DNA from: UBA8752 sp040261275
Lineage (GTDB): Bacteria > Bacteroidota > Bacteroidia > Flavobacteriales_D > Sanyastnellaceae
Direction of reading: 5' to 3'
Assembly: GCA_040261275.1 (NCBI GenBank)
Contig: JBDQOI010000001.1
Span: 67,174 to 131,173, forward strand
DNA: 64,000 nt
Shown one piece after another: positions 35,371 to 45,353 of this stretch; within the stretch, counting starts at the first letter, position 1, and each line of letters begins with the position of its first letter. The notes beneath the pieces were generated by a model. The model was not told the origin of the DNA. It was given only the letters and a program-made list of their open reading frames with translations, and did not search any database. Made by a program: the position numbers and the translations under genes.

Positions 35371-36567
35371 ATGTCGTTCCGCATGCGCTGGATTATGATG
35401 TTGACGGTTGTTTCAGCCGCACTCGCCATGGTCGCGCCCGGAGGAGTGGTCGTGGAAGGCCAACTGCTTCAACCGCCTGAACCGGGTCAAACGGTTCCGT
35501 TCACCATCACGGTTACCAAGGGTGGACTCGATTACTTCGGTCGCATCCTGATTTCCCTACCACCTGACTGCCGTTTGGAAGCACGGCAGCTTCTGGGGGG
35601 AAACTTGACAGAAGATGCGGAACGAAACCTGGCGGTCATCAGTTGGCTCAAGCTTCCAGAACGCGATCAATTCCAGCTCCAGCTCGACTTGAAAGTCGCC
35701 CCGACAGCCACGCCGGGATTCCGCTCCATGGAATGGGACTTCAGCTTCATCAGGAACAACGACAGGGTATCCGTGCGACCTGCACCGTTCCACTTTGAAA
35801 TCGCACCTGCAGGGGCCCTCGCAGGCACACAAACCCCTCGTTTTGAGAGGGCAGAAGATGGAAGGGAAAGCTCGGAAGGGAAACAGCCCCTTGCTGCTGG
35901 AGACGATGCACCATCGGCGATGCGCTCAATGGAACGTTTGCGCGATGGAAGTTGGCAATGCACCCTTCAATTGACTGGCCTGCCCGAAGGTGGGTTTGTG
36001 AAGCTGTCTGAGCAATGGCCATCTGAATGCGCAGCAGAGGTTAGTTCTGGTGGTGGAAGTGTCGCGCAACGTTCTCCCACAGGCTTCGAATTCGTTTGGT
36101 TTGACTACGCAAATACCGGAAATGTTATTTATCGCATCGAAAACTGCTCGTTATCTAGTTTTAATGAAATTATCGGTTCATTATCCTATATCGATGGTGA
36201 AAACCCGCAAGAAATTGCCGTAATTCCTTCGAATTGGACCGAATACACAATGGATTTCTCCGAAAACAGGGAAAAATCCCATGAAATTGCCTACGAAATA
36301 CAAGTTTCAGCGACGAAAAATCGAGTGGTTACCGATTATTTCAAAGCGAGGTTAGAATTTGGCTTTCCATTAGAGGAGGAAGAGGCAGAAGGTTGGTACA
36401 AATATTCATTTGGTTCCAGCCCGACGTATGAAGAGGCGAGAAGACTAAGGAATGAGGTGAGTGAATCCTATGATTTTATCGGTCCGTTCGTGATCGCGAA
36501 ATCAGGGGGGGCTCGAATTCCAGTGCAGGAAGCACTGTTGAGGACGGGCCAATCGTGGAGACCATAA
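35371..36567 (+). CDS. Exported protein with C-terminal SPOR-like domain
   Basis: 398 residues. An N-terminal signal (about 1-30) precedes a beta-sandwich region (about 30-150), a low-complexity linker and a second beta region. The last 90 residues (EIAYEIQVSATKN ... GWYKYSFGSSPTYEEARRLR ... FVIAKSGGARIPVQEAL) match the SPOR-like pattern common in Bacteroidota envelope proteins, which often bind peptidoglycan or partner proteins. Bases of roughly 36110-36480, in this gene, are only about 37% GC (hand count of 36121-36360), far below the neighbourhood. It is 22 bases upstream of xerD on the same strand. Exact role unknown. Confidence 0.65.
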   Translation: MSFRMRWIMMLTVVSAALAMVAPGGVVVEGQLLQPPEPGQTVPFTITVTKGGLDYFGRILISLPPDCRLEARQLLGGNLTEDAERNLAVISWLKLPERDQFQLQLDLKVAPTATPGFRSMEWDFSFIRNNDRVSVRPAPFHFEIAPAGALAGTQTPRFERAEDGRESSEGKQPLAAGDDAPSAMRSMERLRDGSWQCTLQLTGLPEGGFVKLSEQWPSECAAEVSSGGGSVAQRSPTGFEFVWFDYANTGNVIYRIENCSLSSFNEIIGSLSYIDGENPQEIAVIPSNWTEYTMDFSENREKSHEIAYEIQVSATKNRVVTDYFKARLEFGFPLEEEEAEGWYKYSFGSSPTYEEARRLRNEVSESYDFIGPFVIAKSGGARIPVQEALLRTGQSWRP

Positions 36568-36589
36568 GTCGGAATCTGAACCAATTGTA

Positions 36590-37549
36590 ATGAACAAACA
36601 GCCAGCCACTGCCAACCGCGAAACTCTGCCGAAAAACGCAGGGTGGACGGCTTGTATGCGTGGCTTCAGGTCTTGGCTTCAACTTGAGCGTGGTCTCAGT
36701 AACAATTCGGTTGAGGCCTATCTCCGGGATGTACAACGTCTGGCTTTCTTTGCCCAGAACCTGTACAAAGACCCTTTCGAGCCATCGGGTTTTGAAACGA
36801 TTCATGTGGATGCCTTCGTGGCACAGCTGTACGATGAGGGCCTGAGCCGGAACAGCCAGAGCAGAATTCTCAGTGGCGTCAGAAACTTTTGCAAGTATTT
36901 GATTCTTGAAGGCATTGTCGAGCGGGATCCCCTTGAATTGCTCGACTCGCCCCGTCCAGAGAGGAAATTACCGGATGTTTTGGCTGTCGAAGAGATTCAA
37001 GCCATCATCGAAGCCATTGACCTTTCCCGGAAGGAAGGGATTCGCAACCGCGCCATTCTTGAAACCATGTACAGCTGCGGACTGCGTGTGTCCGAAGTGG
37101 TCGGGCTGAGGATGAGCTGCATCGACGAAGTCGAAGGGTTTGTAAAGGTGATCGGCAAGGGGAACAAAGAAAGAGTCATTCCCATTGGTGAATTGGCCTT
37201 GGAAACCATTTCCCGATACGTTGCGGAGTATAGGCGCTTCGTAGAAATTGAGTCGGGTTATGAAGACACGCTGTTCCTGGGACGCCGCGGCCGCGAACTC
37301 ACACGCCAAATGGTATTCACCATGCTCAGGAGGACCGCACATGAAGCGGGCATTCGAAAGCAGGTGAGTCCCCACACTTTCAGGCACTCCTTTGCGACGC
37401 ACCTCATGGAAAGTGGTGCCGACATTCGTGTAGTGCAAGAGATGTTGGGACACAGCTCGGTCAGTACCACCGAGATCTACACTCACTTGGACCAAAATTA
37501 TCTGCGTGAGCAGATGGAGCAATACCATCCGCGCAACGTAAAAGCGTGA
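36590..37549 (+). CDS. xerD: Site-specific tyrosine recombinase XerD
   Basis: 319 residues. It resolves chromosome dimers at dif, normally with XerC. The N-terminal SAM-like DNA-binding domain (FRSWLQLERGLSNNSVEAYL) is followed by the catalytic domain with Arg in YSCGLRVSE, Lys in VIGKGNKERV, HTFRHSFATHL, LGHSSVSTTEIYTH and the Tyr nucleophile in that last motif. Length and context are those of the housekeeping enzyme and not an integrase: no att repeats or cargo were seen. The next gene starts with a GTG overlapping the stop. Confidence 0.93.
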   Translation: MNKQPATANRETLPKNAGWTACMRGFRSWLQLERGLSNNSVEAYLRDVQRLAFFAQNLYKDPFEPSGFETIHVDAFVAQLYDEGLSRNSQSRILSGVRNFCKYLILEGIVERDPLELLDSPRPERKLPDVLAVEEIQAIIEAIDLSRKEGIRNRAILETMYSCGLRVSEVVGLRMSCIDEVEGFVKVIGKGNKERVIPIGELALETISRYVAEYRRFVEIESGYEDTLFLGRRGRELTRQMVFTMLRRTAHEAGIRKQVSPHTFRHSFATHLMESGADIRVVQEMLGHSSVSTTEIYTHLDQNYLREQMEQYHPRNVKA

Positions 37550-38466
37550 AAACGCTGGGAAGTTTGGGCTTCCTTTTGGGGTCCATTGTCATTCATATTT
37601 ATTTCGTTCAACTGCCGGAAGGTGAACCCAGGGGTAACGCTGTCGGGGCTCCTGTGGAGCGCCATGTCTACGCCGTTCTAGAAGGTGACAGTCTGGCCTT
37701 GGACCTCAGACTGCCGCAGACCAAGCCCACTTTCCCGGTCGGTGTTGTGTTCCTTCATGGAGGTGGATTCAGTGCAGGCCACAGAAGCCTTGGCCCTCAT
37801 GTCGATTTGCTGGAGGTCTTGGCGTCCGAGGGCATCGCCTCCGCGAGCATCTCATACCGACTCACCATGAAGGGCCGCGGGTTCGGATGCAACATCCCTT
37901 CGCAGGACAAGCAACACGCCGTGGAAAGCGCAGTCCAGGATGCGGAGACAGCCTTTGAGTGGCTGTCGCAATCTCCTCTCCCATTGCCCGAAGATTGGAT
38001 CATTATGGGAAGCAGCGCTGGGGCAGAAGCCGCCATGTGGGCAGGATACGGTCAAGGCTCGACGTTGTTCCGGGGTGTTGTCTCTTTCTCAGGAGCGATC
38101 GATGCCTCCGTTCATGTGTCCGAATCCGCCCCTCCGTTCTTTGGCGTGCACGGTATGTGCGATGATGTGGTTCCATCGGGGAACGCACTGCACAGAAGAT
38201 GTAACTCGGATGATCCCGGTGCATGGCCTCTCTGCGGAGGAGAGTGCTGGTCAAGCCGGATGTTTGAATCGGGCGCTCCTCATCAGTTTTGGGGAATCTG
38301 CGGCGGCGATCATTCCATCTGTAATTCCGCGATGACCGACGCCGAAATTCAGGACCATCTTGTCGCATGGATCAAATCGGAGTTTGCGTCCTCAACGCGT
38401 CAGTACCAATCTCATTCGCTTTCTCCCTTCGGCGAACGGGTGGAATGTCCGTCGCCGTGCCACTGA
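37546..38466 (+). CDS. Alpha/beta hydrolase, esterase/lipase-like, membrane-anchored or exported
   Basis: 306 residues from a GTG overlapping the xerD stop (GTGA). A hydrophobic N-terminus (LGSLGFLLGSIVIHIYFV) suggests export. The hydrolase core shows the oxyanion motif LHGGGFSAGH, the nucleophile elbow GSSAGAEA, the acid in GMCDDVVP and the His in CGGDHSIC, so the triad is complete. Cys residues around the His may form disulfides, fitting a periplasmic location. The substrate is probably a small acyl ester; it cannot be specified. The 3' end overlaps convergent gluQ by 55 bases. Confidence 0.8.
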   Translation: MKTLGSLGFLLGSIVIHIYFVQLPEGEPRGNAVGAPVERHVYAVLEGDSLALDLRLPQTKPTFPVGVVFLHGGGFSAGHRSLGPHVDLLEVLASEGIASASISYRLTMKGRGFGCNIPSQDKQHAVESAVQDAETAFEWLSQSPLPLPEDWIIMGSSAGAEAAMWAGYGQGSTLFRGVVSFSGAIDASVHVSESAPPFFGVHGMCDDVVPSGNALHRRCNSDDPGAWPLCGGECWSSRMFESGAPHQFWGICGGDHSICNSAMTDAEIQDHLVAWIKSEFASSTRQYQSHSLSPFGERVECPSPCH

Positions 38467-39337
38467 CGGTCCTTTGGGGAAATGGCACGTATGTCCCAGT
38501 GTCCTGAAGCCCAATTCAGGATTTCTTCCACAGGAGTGCGGGCATCGATACCGGAACGATGCACCGGTTGGCCCAAAAGGTCAAGCACGAGAATCAACAA
38601 CTCCGACGCCCGCGATGGCTGGATGGGCTTGGCCTGCGTCTGCTTGCTCAGCTTTTGCCCCCTCTCATTGACCAGAAGGGGCAAATGCCCCCAACGGCTC
38701 ACTGCTTCCTGAGGCGCCAACACCTCCCGTAAAGCCATTTGACCGGGCGTACTCTCCAGCAAATCCGCTCCCCGGATAATGGAATTCACTCCTTGGTCAA
38801 TGTCGTCGACCACAACAGCCAATTGATAGGCCCAGTATCCGTCTGCCCGGCGGACCACGAAATCACCTGACTGCGAAGCCTGTGCATGCTGTTGTCCTTG
38901 TACCTGGTCATTCCACGACCACAGCCGATCCTCCATTCTAAATCGGTGCGACCGGGCCGATTTCCCTTCGGGCAATCCCAATCGACAGGTTCCAGGATAC
39001 ACGGACGTTTCCGCCAACATCCTGCGCGTACAAACACAGCCAAATGCATGTCCTGAACCCAACAATGACTTCAAAGCACTCCGGTACATTCCATCCCGTT
39101 GCGACTGCCATACCACGGGGCCATCCCAATGCAGCCCAAATGCTGCGAGGGTCTTCAGGATGTCATCTGCAGCTCCCGGCACCTCGCGCGGAGGGTCCAA
39201 GTCCTCCATCCTGACGTACCACTTTCCATCGTGATGACGGGCGTCACACCATGAGGCCACTGCGGCGAGCAGGCTGCCGATATGCAGCCGTCCTGTGGGG
39301 GACGGCGCGAAGCGGCCGACGTAGCCGCTCCCCGACA

Positions 39338-39338
<1 letters not shown>
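38412..39338 (-). CDS. gluQ: Glutamyl-Q tRNA(Asp) synthetase
   Basis: 308 residues. It attaches glutamate to the queuosine base of tRNA-Asp. The class I HIGH-type motif is GRFAPSPTGRLHIGSLLAAV, the zinc-binding region CVCTRRM...YPGTC is present, and the KMSKS-like motif reads KLSKQ. It lacks the anticodon-binding domain of GluRS, as expected from the length. The ATG at 39338 overlaps the ettA stop by one base (TGATG); sequence further upstream is the ettA 3' end. Confidence 0.92.
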
Positions 39339-41023
<1,685 letters not shown>

Positions 41024-41051
41024 GTGATCGGTTTTGGGCTCCGGAAGGTAA

Positions 41052-42293
41052 TCAGGCCTTGCGGAGTGTCAATTCGGTGATTTCGGGGGGCATGCCGATG
41101 CGCCCGGGGAAACCCAGCAAGCCAAAGCCTCGGTTCACGTGCAGCATTTGGCTTCCTTCCGTGTAGAGTCCACCCCAGCGCTTGTAGCGCAGACTGCTGG
41201 GTGAGAATTTGATGCCCAATGCAGGCAATTCGAGGCCCATCTGCATGCCGTGGGTATGGCCGGAAAGGGTGAGCTCTACGGGGGCTTTCCCGTCCATGAC
41301 CCGGTCCTCCCAGTGGGTGGGGTCGTGGCTCAACAATACGGTCGGGAGCGTGGTGTCCGCTCCGTTCAAAGCGGCATCCAGGTCTCCGCTCTGGCGGAAT
41401 CCCCTCCCCCAATTCTGTACACCGGCCAATAGCAACTGGACCCCTTGGTGCTCGATGACCCGGTGCTGGTCCAAGAGGAGGTCGAATCCCATTTCACCGT
41501 GAATGGCGCGGATCCGAGCGCGAACACGCTCCCTTTCCTCGTCTGTCCTTCTCGCATAATCGGCGTAATCGTGGTTGCCCAGGATGCTGAATTTGCCATA
41601 CCGGGCCTCGAGCTTGCGGAAGCTCGGGATCCAGGGCTCTGCCTCGTCACTGCTGTCGTTCACCAGGTCGCCCGTGAAGCACAGGATGTCGGGCTTGAGC
41701 GCATTGATCATCTCCAACCCTTTCTCCACGGGCTCGATGTCTTCGAGGAAGCTGCCGAGGTGGGCATCGGAAATCTGCACGATGCGCAATCCATCCAGAC
41801 CTTCCGGCAACCCCTCAATGGGAACATCATGTCGCCTGACGTGGTAGGCATACCGCCCGCGGGTCATGCCGTAAGCAAAAGCGCCAAGCAGTATGCCGGC
41901 CACACCTTGGCCTGTGAGGCTGATGAACGTGCGCCGCGGTATTCCGGGGCGGCCTTCCGGTCGGGTGAGCAACCATTGCAGACCCTGACGCACGGCCTCA
42001 ATGATTTCCGTACCCGTGAGCCACAGCTTGGGGATGAGCAGGCTGATCAAGACCGCATGCGTCAGAAGCAGCAACTGGGGATGGTTCTCTCTCCACTCCG
42101 ACCAGCTGAACACATAGATGCCGAACCAGATGAATTGAATCAGAGAAACGCCGAACCAGATGCGCCGGATCCAAACGAATGGTTCATGCTGAGACCACAC
42201 CCTTTGCATGTTGCGCCATGCGCCCCATTCAACGAACAGCAGGATACCGAGAAGGATGAGGGCTACAATCATCACACGAGACCACGAGGGCAT
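41052..42293 (-). CDS. Membrane-anchored metallophosphoesterase (calcineurin-like, YaeI-type)
   Basis: 413 residues. The first 145 residues hold about four membrane spans. The phosphoesterase domain (about 160-410) contains the dimetal motifs QISDAHLGS, GDLVND, LGNHDY, LSHDP and SGHTHGMQ. YaeI-like relatives hydrolyse phosphodiesters or UDP-diacylglucosamine-type lipids; the substrate here is unknown. TAATTTCG ends 4 bases before the ATG. It lies 78 bases downstream of the ABC importer operon and 28 bases upstream of ettA. Confidence 0.88.
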   Translation of the reverse strand: MPSWSRVMIVALILLGILLFVEWGAWRNMQRVWSQHEPFVWIRRIWFGVSLIQFIWFGIYVFSWSEWRENHPQLLLLTHAVLISLLIPKLWLTGTEIIEAVRQGLQWLLTRPEGRPGIPRRTFISLTGQGVAGILLGAFAYGMTRGRYAYHVRRHDVPIEGLPEGLDGLRIVQISDAHLGSFLEDIEPVEKGLEMINALKPDILCFTGDLVNDSSDEAEPWIPSFRKLEARYGKFSILGNHDYADYARRTDEERERVRARIRAIHGEMGFDLLLDQHRVIEHQGVQLLLAGVQNWGRGFRQSGDLDAALNGADTTLPTVLLSHDPTHWEDRVMDGKAPVELTLSGHTHGMQMGLELPALGIKFSPSSLRYKRWGGLYTEGSQMLHVNRGFGLLGFPGRIGMPPEITELTLRKA

Positions 42294-42297
42294 GGGG

Positions 42298-42305
42298 CGA
42301 AATTA
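42298..42305 (-). promoter_or_regulatory. -7 box TAATTTCG of the metallophosphoesterase gene
   Basis: One mismatch to TAnnTTTG, 4 bases before the ATG. It implies the gene has its own promoter, separate from the ABC importer operon. Confidence 0.45.
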
Positions 42306-42371
42306 CCCCGGACCAAGCGCCTGAAGCAGACGGATGTGAACCTTTGGGAATTCAAGGCGCAGAGGATGGCT

Positions 42372-43085
42372 TCAGGCATGGGAAAGCAACAATGCTCGGG
42401 CCTCTTCAGCGCTGAACGGCCCGTCCATCAGCAGACTTCCGCCTTGTGCGGGGGGCCTGACCAGCAGCCAGCGATGGGCCCACCCGGCTTGCTCGACCGC
42501 TTCCAGATCGTGGGTCGCCAAAACCACGGATTTCCCTTCTTCGCACCATCGACCGACGTCCTCCATGAAATCCCGACGGGCCACGATATCGAGGAATGCC
42601 GTGGGCTCGTCCATCAACACCAACGATTCGGCCTGCACGAAAGCGCGGACCATCATGACGCGCTGTGCCATGCCATCGCTGAGGGTACTGATGGGCCTGT
42701 CTGCCCAAGATTCAATCCGCCCGCGCTCCATCGCTGCACCCACCTCATCCGCATCGGCTGCTCTGCCACTCGCATCGGCCGCCAGTTCCATGACGTCCCT
42801 CACCGTCAAGGGTGTGTCCTTGGGAGGCGTGGAAAAAACCAAGGCCAGCTCCCGGGCCCTGTCGCGCGGCGACATGGTAGACACCTCCTGACCTGCGAGT
42901 AGAATTTGGCCTTGGGCAGGGCGAATCAAGCCCGCTGCGGTCTTGAGCAACGTCGACTTGCCCGAACCATTTCGCCCGAGCACCACCAGACCCTCACCCG
43001 CTTTGATTTTGAAGTTGAGCACTCCGACACCCTCAGAAGGATGGCGCAGTTCCAGATCCTGGATGTGAAGAATCGCGTCCCTCAT
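42372..43085 (-). CDS. ABC transporter ATP-binding subunit (FecE/BtuD type)
   Basis: 237 residues. Walker A GRNGSGKST, an ABC signature in the unusual form LSDGMAQRV, Walker B LVLMDEPTAFLD and the switch His in ATHDLE are visible. The ATG at 43085 overlaps the permease stop (ATGA). With the two genes upstream it forms an importer for a cobalamin, heme or iron-siderophore type substrate. The signature Ser-Asp-Gly-Met in place of SGGE is odd, but SDGM-like forms occur in this family. Confidence 0.9.
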   Translation of the reverse strand: MRDAILHIQDLELRHPSEGVGVLNFKIKAGEGLVVLGRNGSGKSTLLKTAAGLIRPAQGQILLAGQEVSTMSPRDRARELALVFSTPPKDTPLTVRDVMELAADASGRAADADEVGAAMERGRIESWADRPISTLSDGMAQRVMMVRAFVQAESLVLMDEPTAFLDIVARRDFMEDVGRWCEEGKSVVLATHDLEAVEQAGWAHRWLLVRPPAQGGSLLMDGPFSAEEARALLLSHA

Positions 43086-44098
43086 TTCGGTTGGGCTTGG
43101 GGCAGGGTTTTGCCAAACGGCCCCCACCGCATGATCAACATGAGGACCACAGGAGCGCCCACGAGACTGAGCACCGCATTGAGTGGAATGCCCATCCACC
43201 GGACCACGCCGTCCGCAAAGAGGGCCAAGTTGGCACCGGTCAACACGACGGGCCACAACATGCGGCGGTGACGGCCATTGACACCCGCGGCACGGACCAA
43301 GTGTGGCGTAGCCAATCCCAGAAAGGCGATGGGGCCGCACCATGCGGTCACGAGACCGGCCAGTGCACCGGAGGCTCCCAACGCACTCCACGTGAGCCTG
43401 CGCTCATTCACGCCCATGCTGCGCGCCGTGAGCCTGCCAAGGGTCCACATGTCGAGGCGACTGGATTCTCGCGCCGTCCAAATGGCAGCCGGCAGCAGGG
43501 CGACGACAATCAGGGCACAGGCCAGCCAGCCGCCATGGGCAAAGGAGCCCATGCCCCAATGGACGAACGCCTGCAAGGCACCGGCTTCGGCATCGGCCTG
43601 CAACACCGTGACGAGGGCTCCGGTCAGGTAGCCCACCATCAATCCGAAAATCAGCAGCGCAGTGCGGGAGCGGAAACGTCCGGTGACCAATCCGAGCATG
43701 GCCATCACGGCCCCGCTGCCCATCAGCGCGCCGAGGACCTGGGGCGCCAGGCCCAGGCTTTCTCCTGCGGCGCCGAGGGTAGCGCCGCCCAACGCGACCA
43801 AGGCGACACCGAGGGTGGCCCCCGAGGAAACACCGAGGACACTCGGGCCGGCCAAGGCATTTCTGAAATAGGTCTGCATCAGCAGCCCCGACAGCCCCAA
43901 AGCCGCTCCGGCCAATGCGGCCATGCAAAGCCGAGGCAGCCGCAGCCGCCACAGGATGGTACGCGCCAGTTCATTGCCTTGTCCCATCAGGGCCGACCAC
44001 TGGTCTGACCACGATAAGTCTGCAGGACCGGTGAGCAATCCAACCAGGAAGAGGACCAACAAGAGTCCGCAGAGCCAGAGGGTGTTCTGTCTTCTCAT
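43082..44098 (-). CDS. FecCD/BtuC-type ABC transporter permease
   Basis: 338 residues with about ten membrane spans. The family motifs RLPRLCMAALAGAALGLSG near the N-terminus and the coupling-helix region WCGPIAFLGLATPHLVR with the following RxRRMLWP are clear. The ATG at 44098 overlaps the binding-protein stop and its own stop overlaps the ATPase start, so the three genes are translated as one block. It carries the substrate across the inner membrane. Confidence 0.93.
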   Translation of the reverse strand: MRRQNTLWLCGLLLVLFLVGLLTGPADLSWSDQWSALMGQGNELARTILWRLRLPRLCMAALAGAALGLSGLLMQTYFRNALAGPSVLGVSSGATLGVALVALGGATLGAAGESLGLAPQVLGALMGSGAVMAMLGLVTGRFRSRTALLIFGLMVGYLTGALVTVLQADAEAGALQAFVHWGMGSFAHGGWLACALIVVALLPAAIWTARESSRLDMWTLGRLTARSMGVNERRLTWSALGASGALAGLVTAWCGPIAFLGLATPHLVRAAGVNGRHRRMLWPVVLTGANLALFADGVVRWMGIPLNAVLSLVGAPVVLMLIMRWGPFGKTLPQAQPK

Positions 44099-45291
44099 GG
44101 CCGCGATACCGTCCTTTGAAAGTAACGACCTCCGAGGCTCAACGAATCGCCATGGAAGAGATCGTGGAGATCGGACAACATCCGGTCGGGCTCCAGTATG
44201 GCTTGCCCGAAATAGTCGACTTCGTGGGTATTGCAATGGAAGAGCAGTTTGCCCTCCAATGGAATCCATGACATGTCCCGCACCGCATCTTCCGTGTACC
44301 AGCCTTCCGGAGCATGCACCACCTTTCCCCAAGCGTCTGCACCCAATGCCAACACGGCGAACTGCTCACGGTCCATCTCCACATTTCTTCCTTCCCTTCT
44401 CAAGCCCATCTCAGCCTCAACCCCGGCGTCCAATAGATAGTGGCCGCCCGCATCTTCCACCAATCGGGCCACCAATCCATCGCCGGTCGGTGCGGTCCAC
44501 CCTCCTCCTTGTTCGCTTCCTGTAAATACCGATGGTCTGCCTTGCTCGGCATCTTCAGCTCCTTGCTTGCGGATGCGGTTGTACCGTTCGGCAATGGCAT
44601 CGAAGAGGGAATCCGCCCTCTCCTTCTGCCCCGTCAACCAACCGAAAACCTTGATGTACTCGGCCCGGCCCAATGGGTGAGGCTCCGCATACTCCCGAAA
44701 AGCCATGACCGGGACTCCGGTGCGCTCCGAAACCCCTTGCATGGGATCCCCGAAAGGGTATGAGGTGAGAATGTCCGCGCCGGATACGAGCAGGGCTTCT
44801 TCATCCAGCCCGCCATCTCCACCGAGGTTGACCAAAGGCGACGACACAACCGCGGAATCCAAGTCAACCCTGTCCAAATACCCGGTCGCACACCAAAGAG
44901 CCTCTGCCTCCAAAGCACGGAGATGAGGGGCGTGGGTCGTTGACCAGGTGGCCACCCGCGCGGGAATTTGCAAGGGGATGCCTTCTCCTTCCGTTGCAGC
45001 TGGTGTGGCCTGCTCCCCTGCCGACCTGACCCACAAAATGGTACGTTCGTCGGTCTCTTGGATCCACAAGGAATCTCCCCCTGCTGAAAGCGAGAAGTAT
45101 TGAGCAAACTGAACTCCCTGCCCTGCCTCGGGTGCCGGCGCCTGTCCCCTTTGTGACTCGGTAGCTGATTGGCACGAAGCCCCCATGAACGCGAACAACC
45201 ACCCGTACAGCCAAAAGCTCGTGCGGCAATGAAAGCAAGCTAGGGCCGGCCTTCCTTTTGCACTTGCAAGACGGGTGGTGGTAAAGTCCAT
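44095..45291 (-). CDS. Periplasmic substrate-binding lipoprotein of an iron/cobalamin-type ABC importer
   Basis: 398 residues, PBP type III fold (BtuF/FepB class), with VATWSTTHAPHLRALEAE at the start of the fold and ADILTSYPFGDP before the connecting helix. The signal ends FMGASC (Cys about 40), an atypical lipobox. The N-terminal 20 residues before the signal are unusually long, but the start is supported by a perfect TACTTTTG box 5 bases upstream. It captures substrate delivered by an outer-membrane TonB receptor, which is not in this window. Cobalamin is one candidate given the B12-binding regulator elsewhere in the window. Confidence 0.85.
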   Translation of the reverse strand: MDFTTTRLASAKGRPALACFHCRTSFWLYGWLFAFMGASCQSATESQRGQAPAPEAGQGVQFAQYFSLSAGGDSLWIQETDERTILWVRSAGEQATPAATEGEGIPLQIPARVATWSTTHAPHLRALEAEALWCATGYLDRVDLDSAVVSSPLVNLGGDGGLDEEALLVSGADILTSYPFGDPMQGVSERTGVPVMAFREYAEPHPLGRAEYIKVFGWLTGQKERADSLFDAIAERYNRIRKQGAEDAEQGRPSVFTGSEQGGGWTAPTGDGLVARLVEDAGGHYLLDAGVEAEMGLRREGRNVEMDREQFAVLALGADAWGKVVHAPEGWYTEDAVRDMSWIPLEGKLLFHCNTHEVDYFGQAILEPDRMLSDLHDLFHGDSLSLGGRYFQRTVSRP

Positions 45292-45296
45292 CCCCG

Positions 45297-45304
45297 CAAA
45301 AGTA
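45297..45304 (-). promoter_or_regulatory. -7 box TACTTTTG of the ABC importer operon
   Basis: Perfect TAnnTTTG, 5 bases before the ATG of the binding-protein gene. A leader this short leaves no room for a cobalamin riboswitch upstream of this start. Confidence 0.6.
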
Positions 45305-45353
45305 CGGGGGTCAGGAGGGCCTTAAATTGGGGTCGAACCCGCAACGACCGGAA

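Noticed and set aside
36590..37549. Integrase of a mobile element
   Set aside because: Sequence and length fit housekeeping XerD; no tRNA target, flanking repeats or phage/plasmid genes are nearby.
41445..42902. 485-codon plus-strand frame
   Set aside because: It spans the antisense of two separate supported genes (metallophosphoesterase and ABC ATPase) and the promoter between them.
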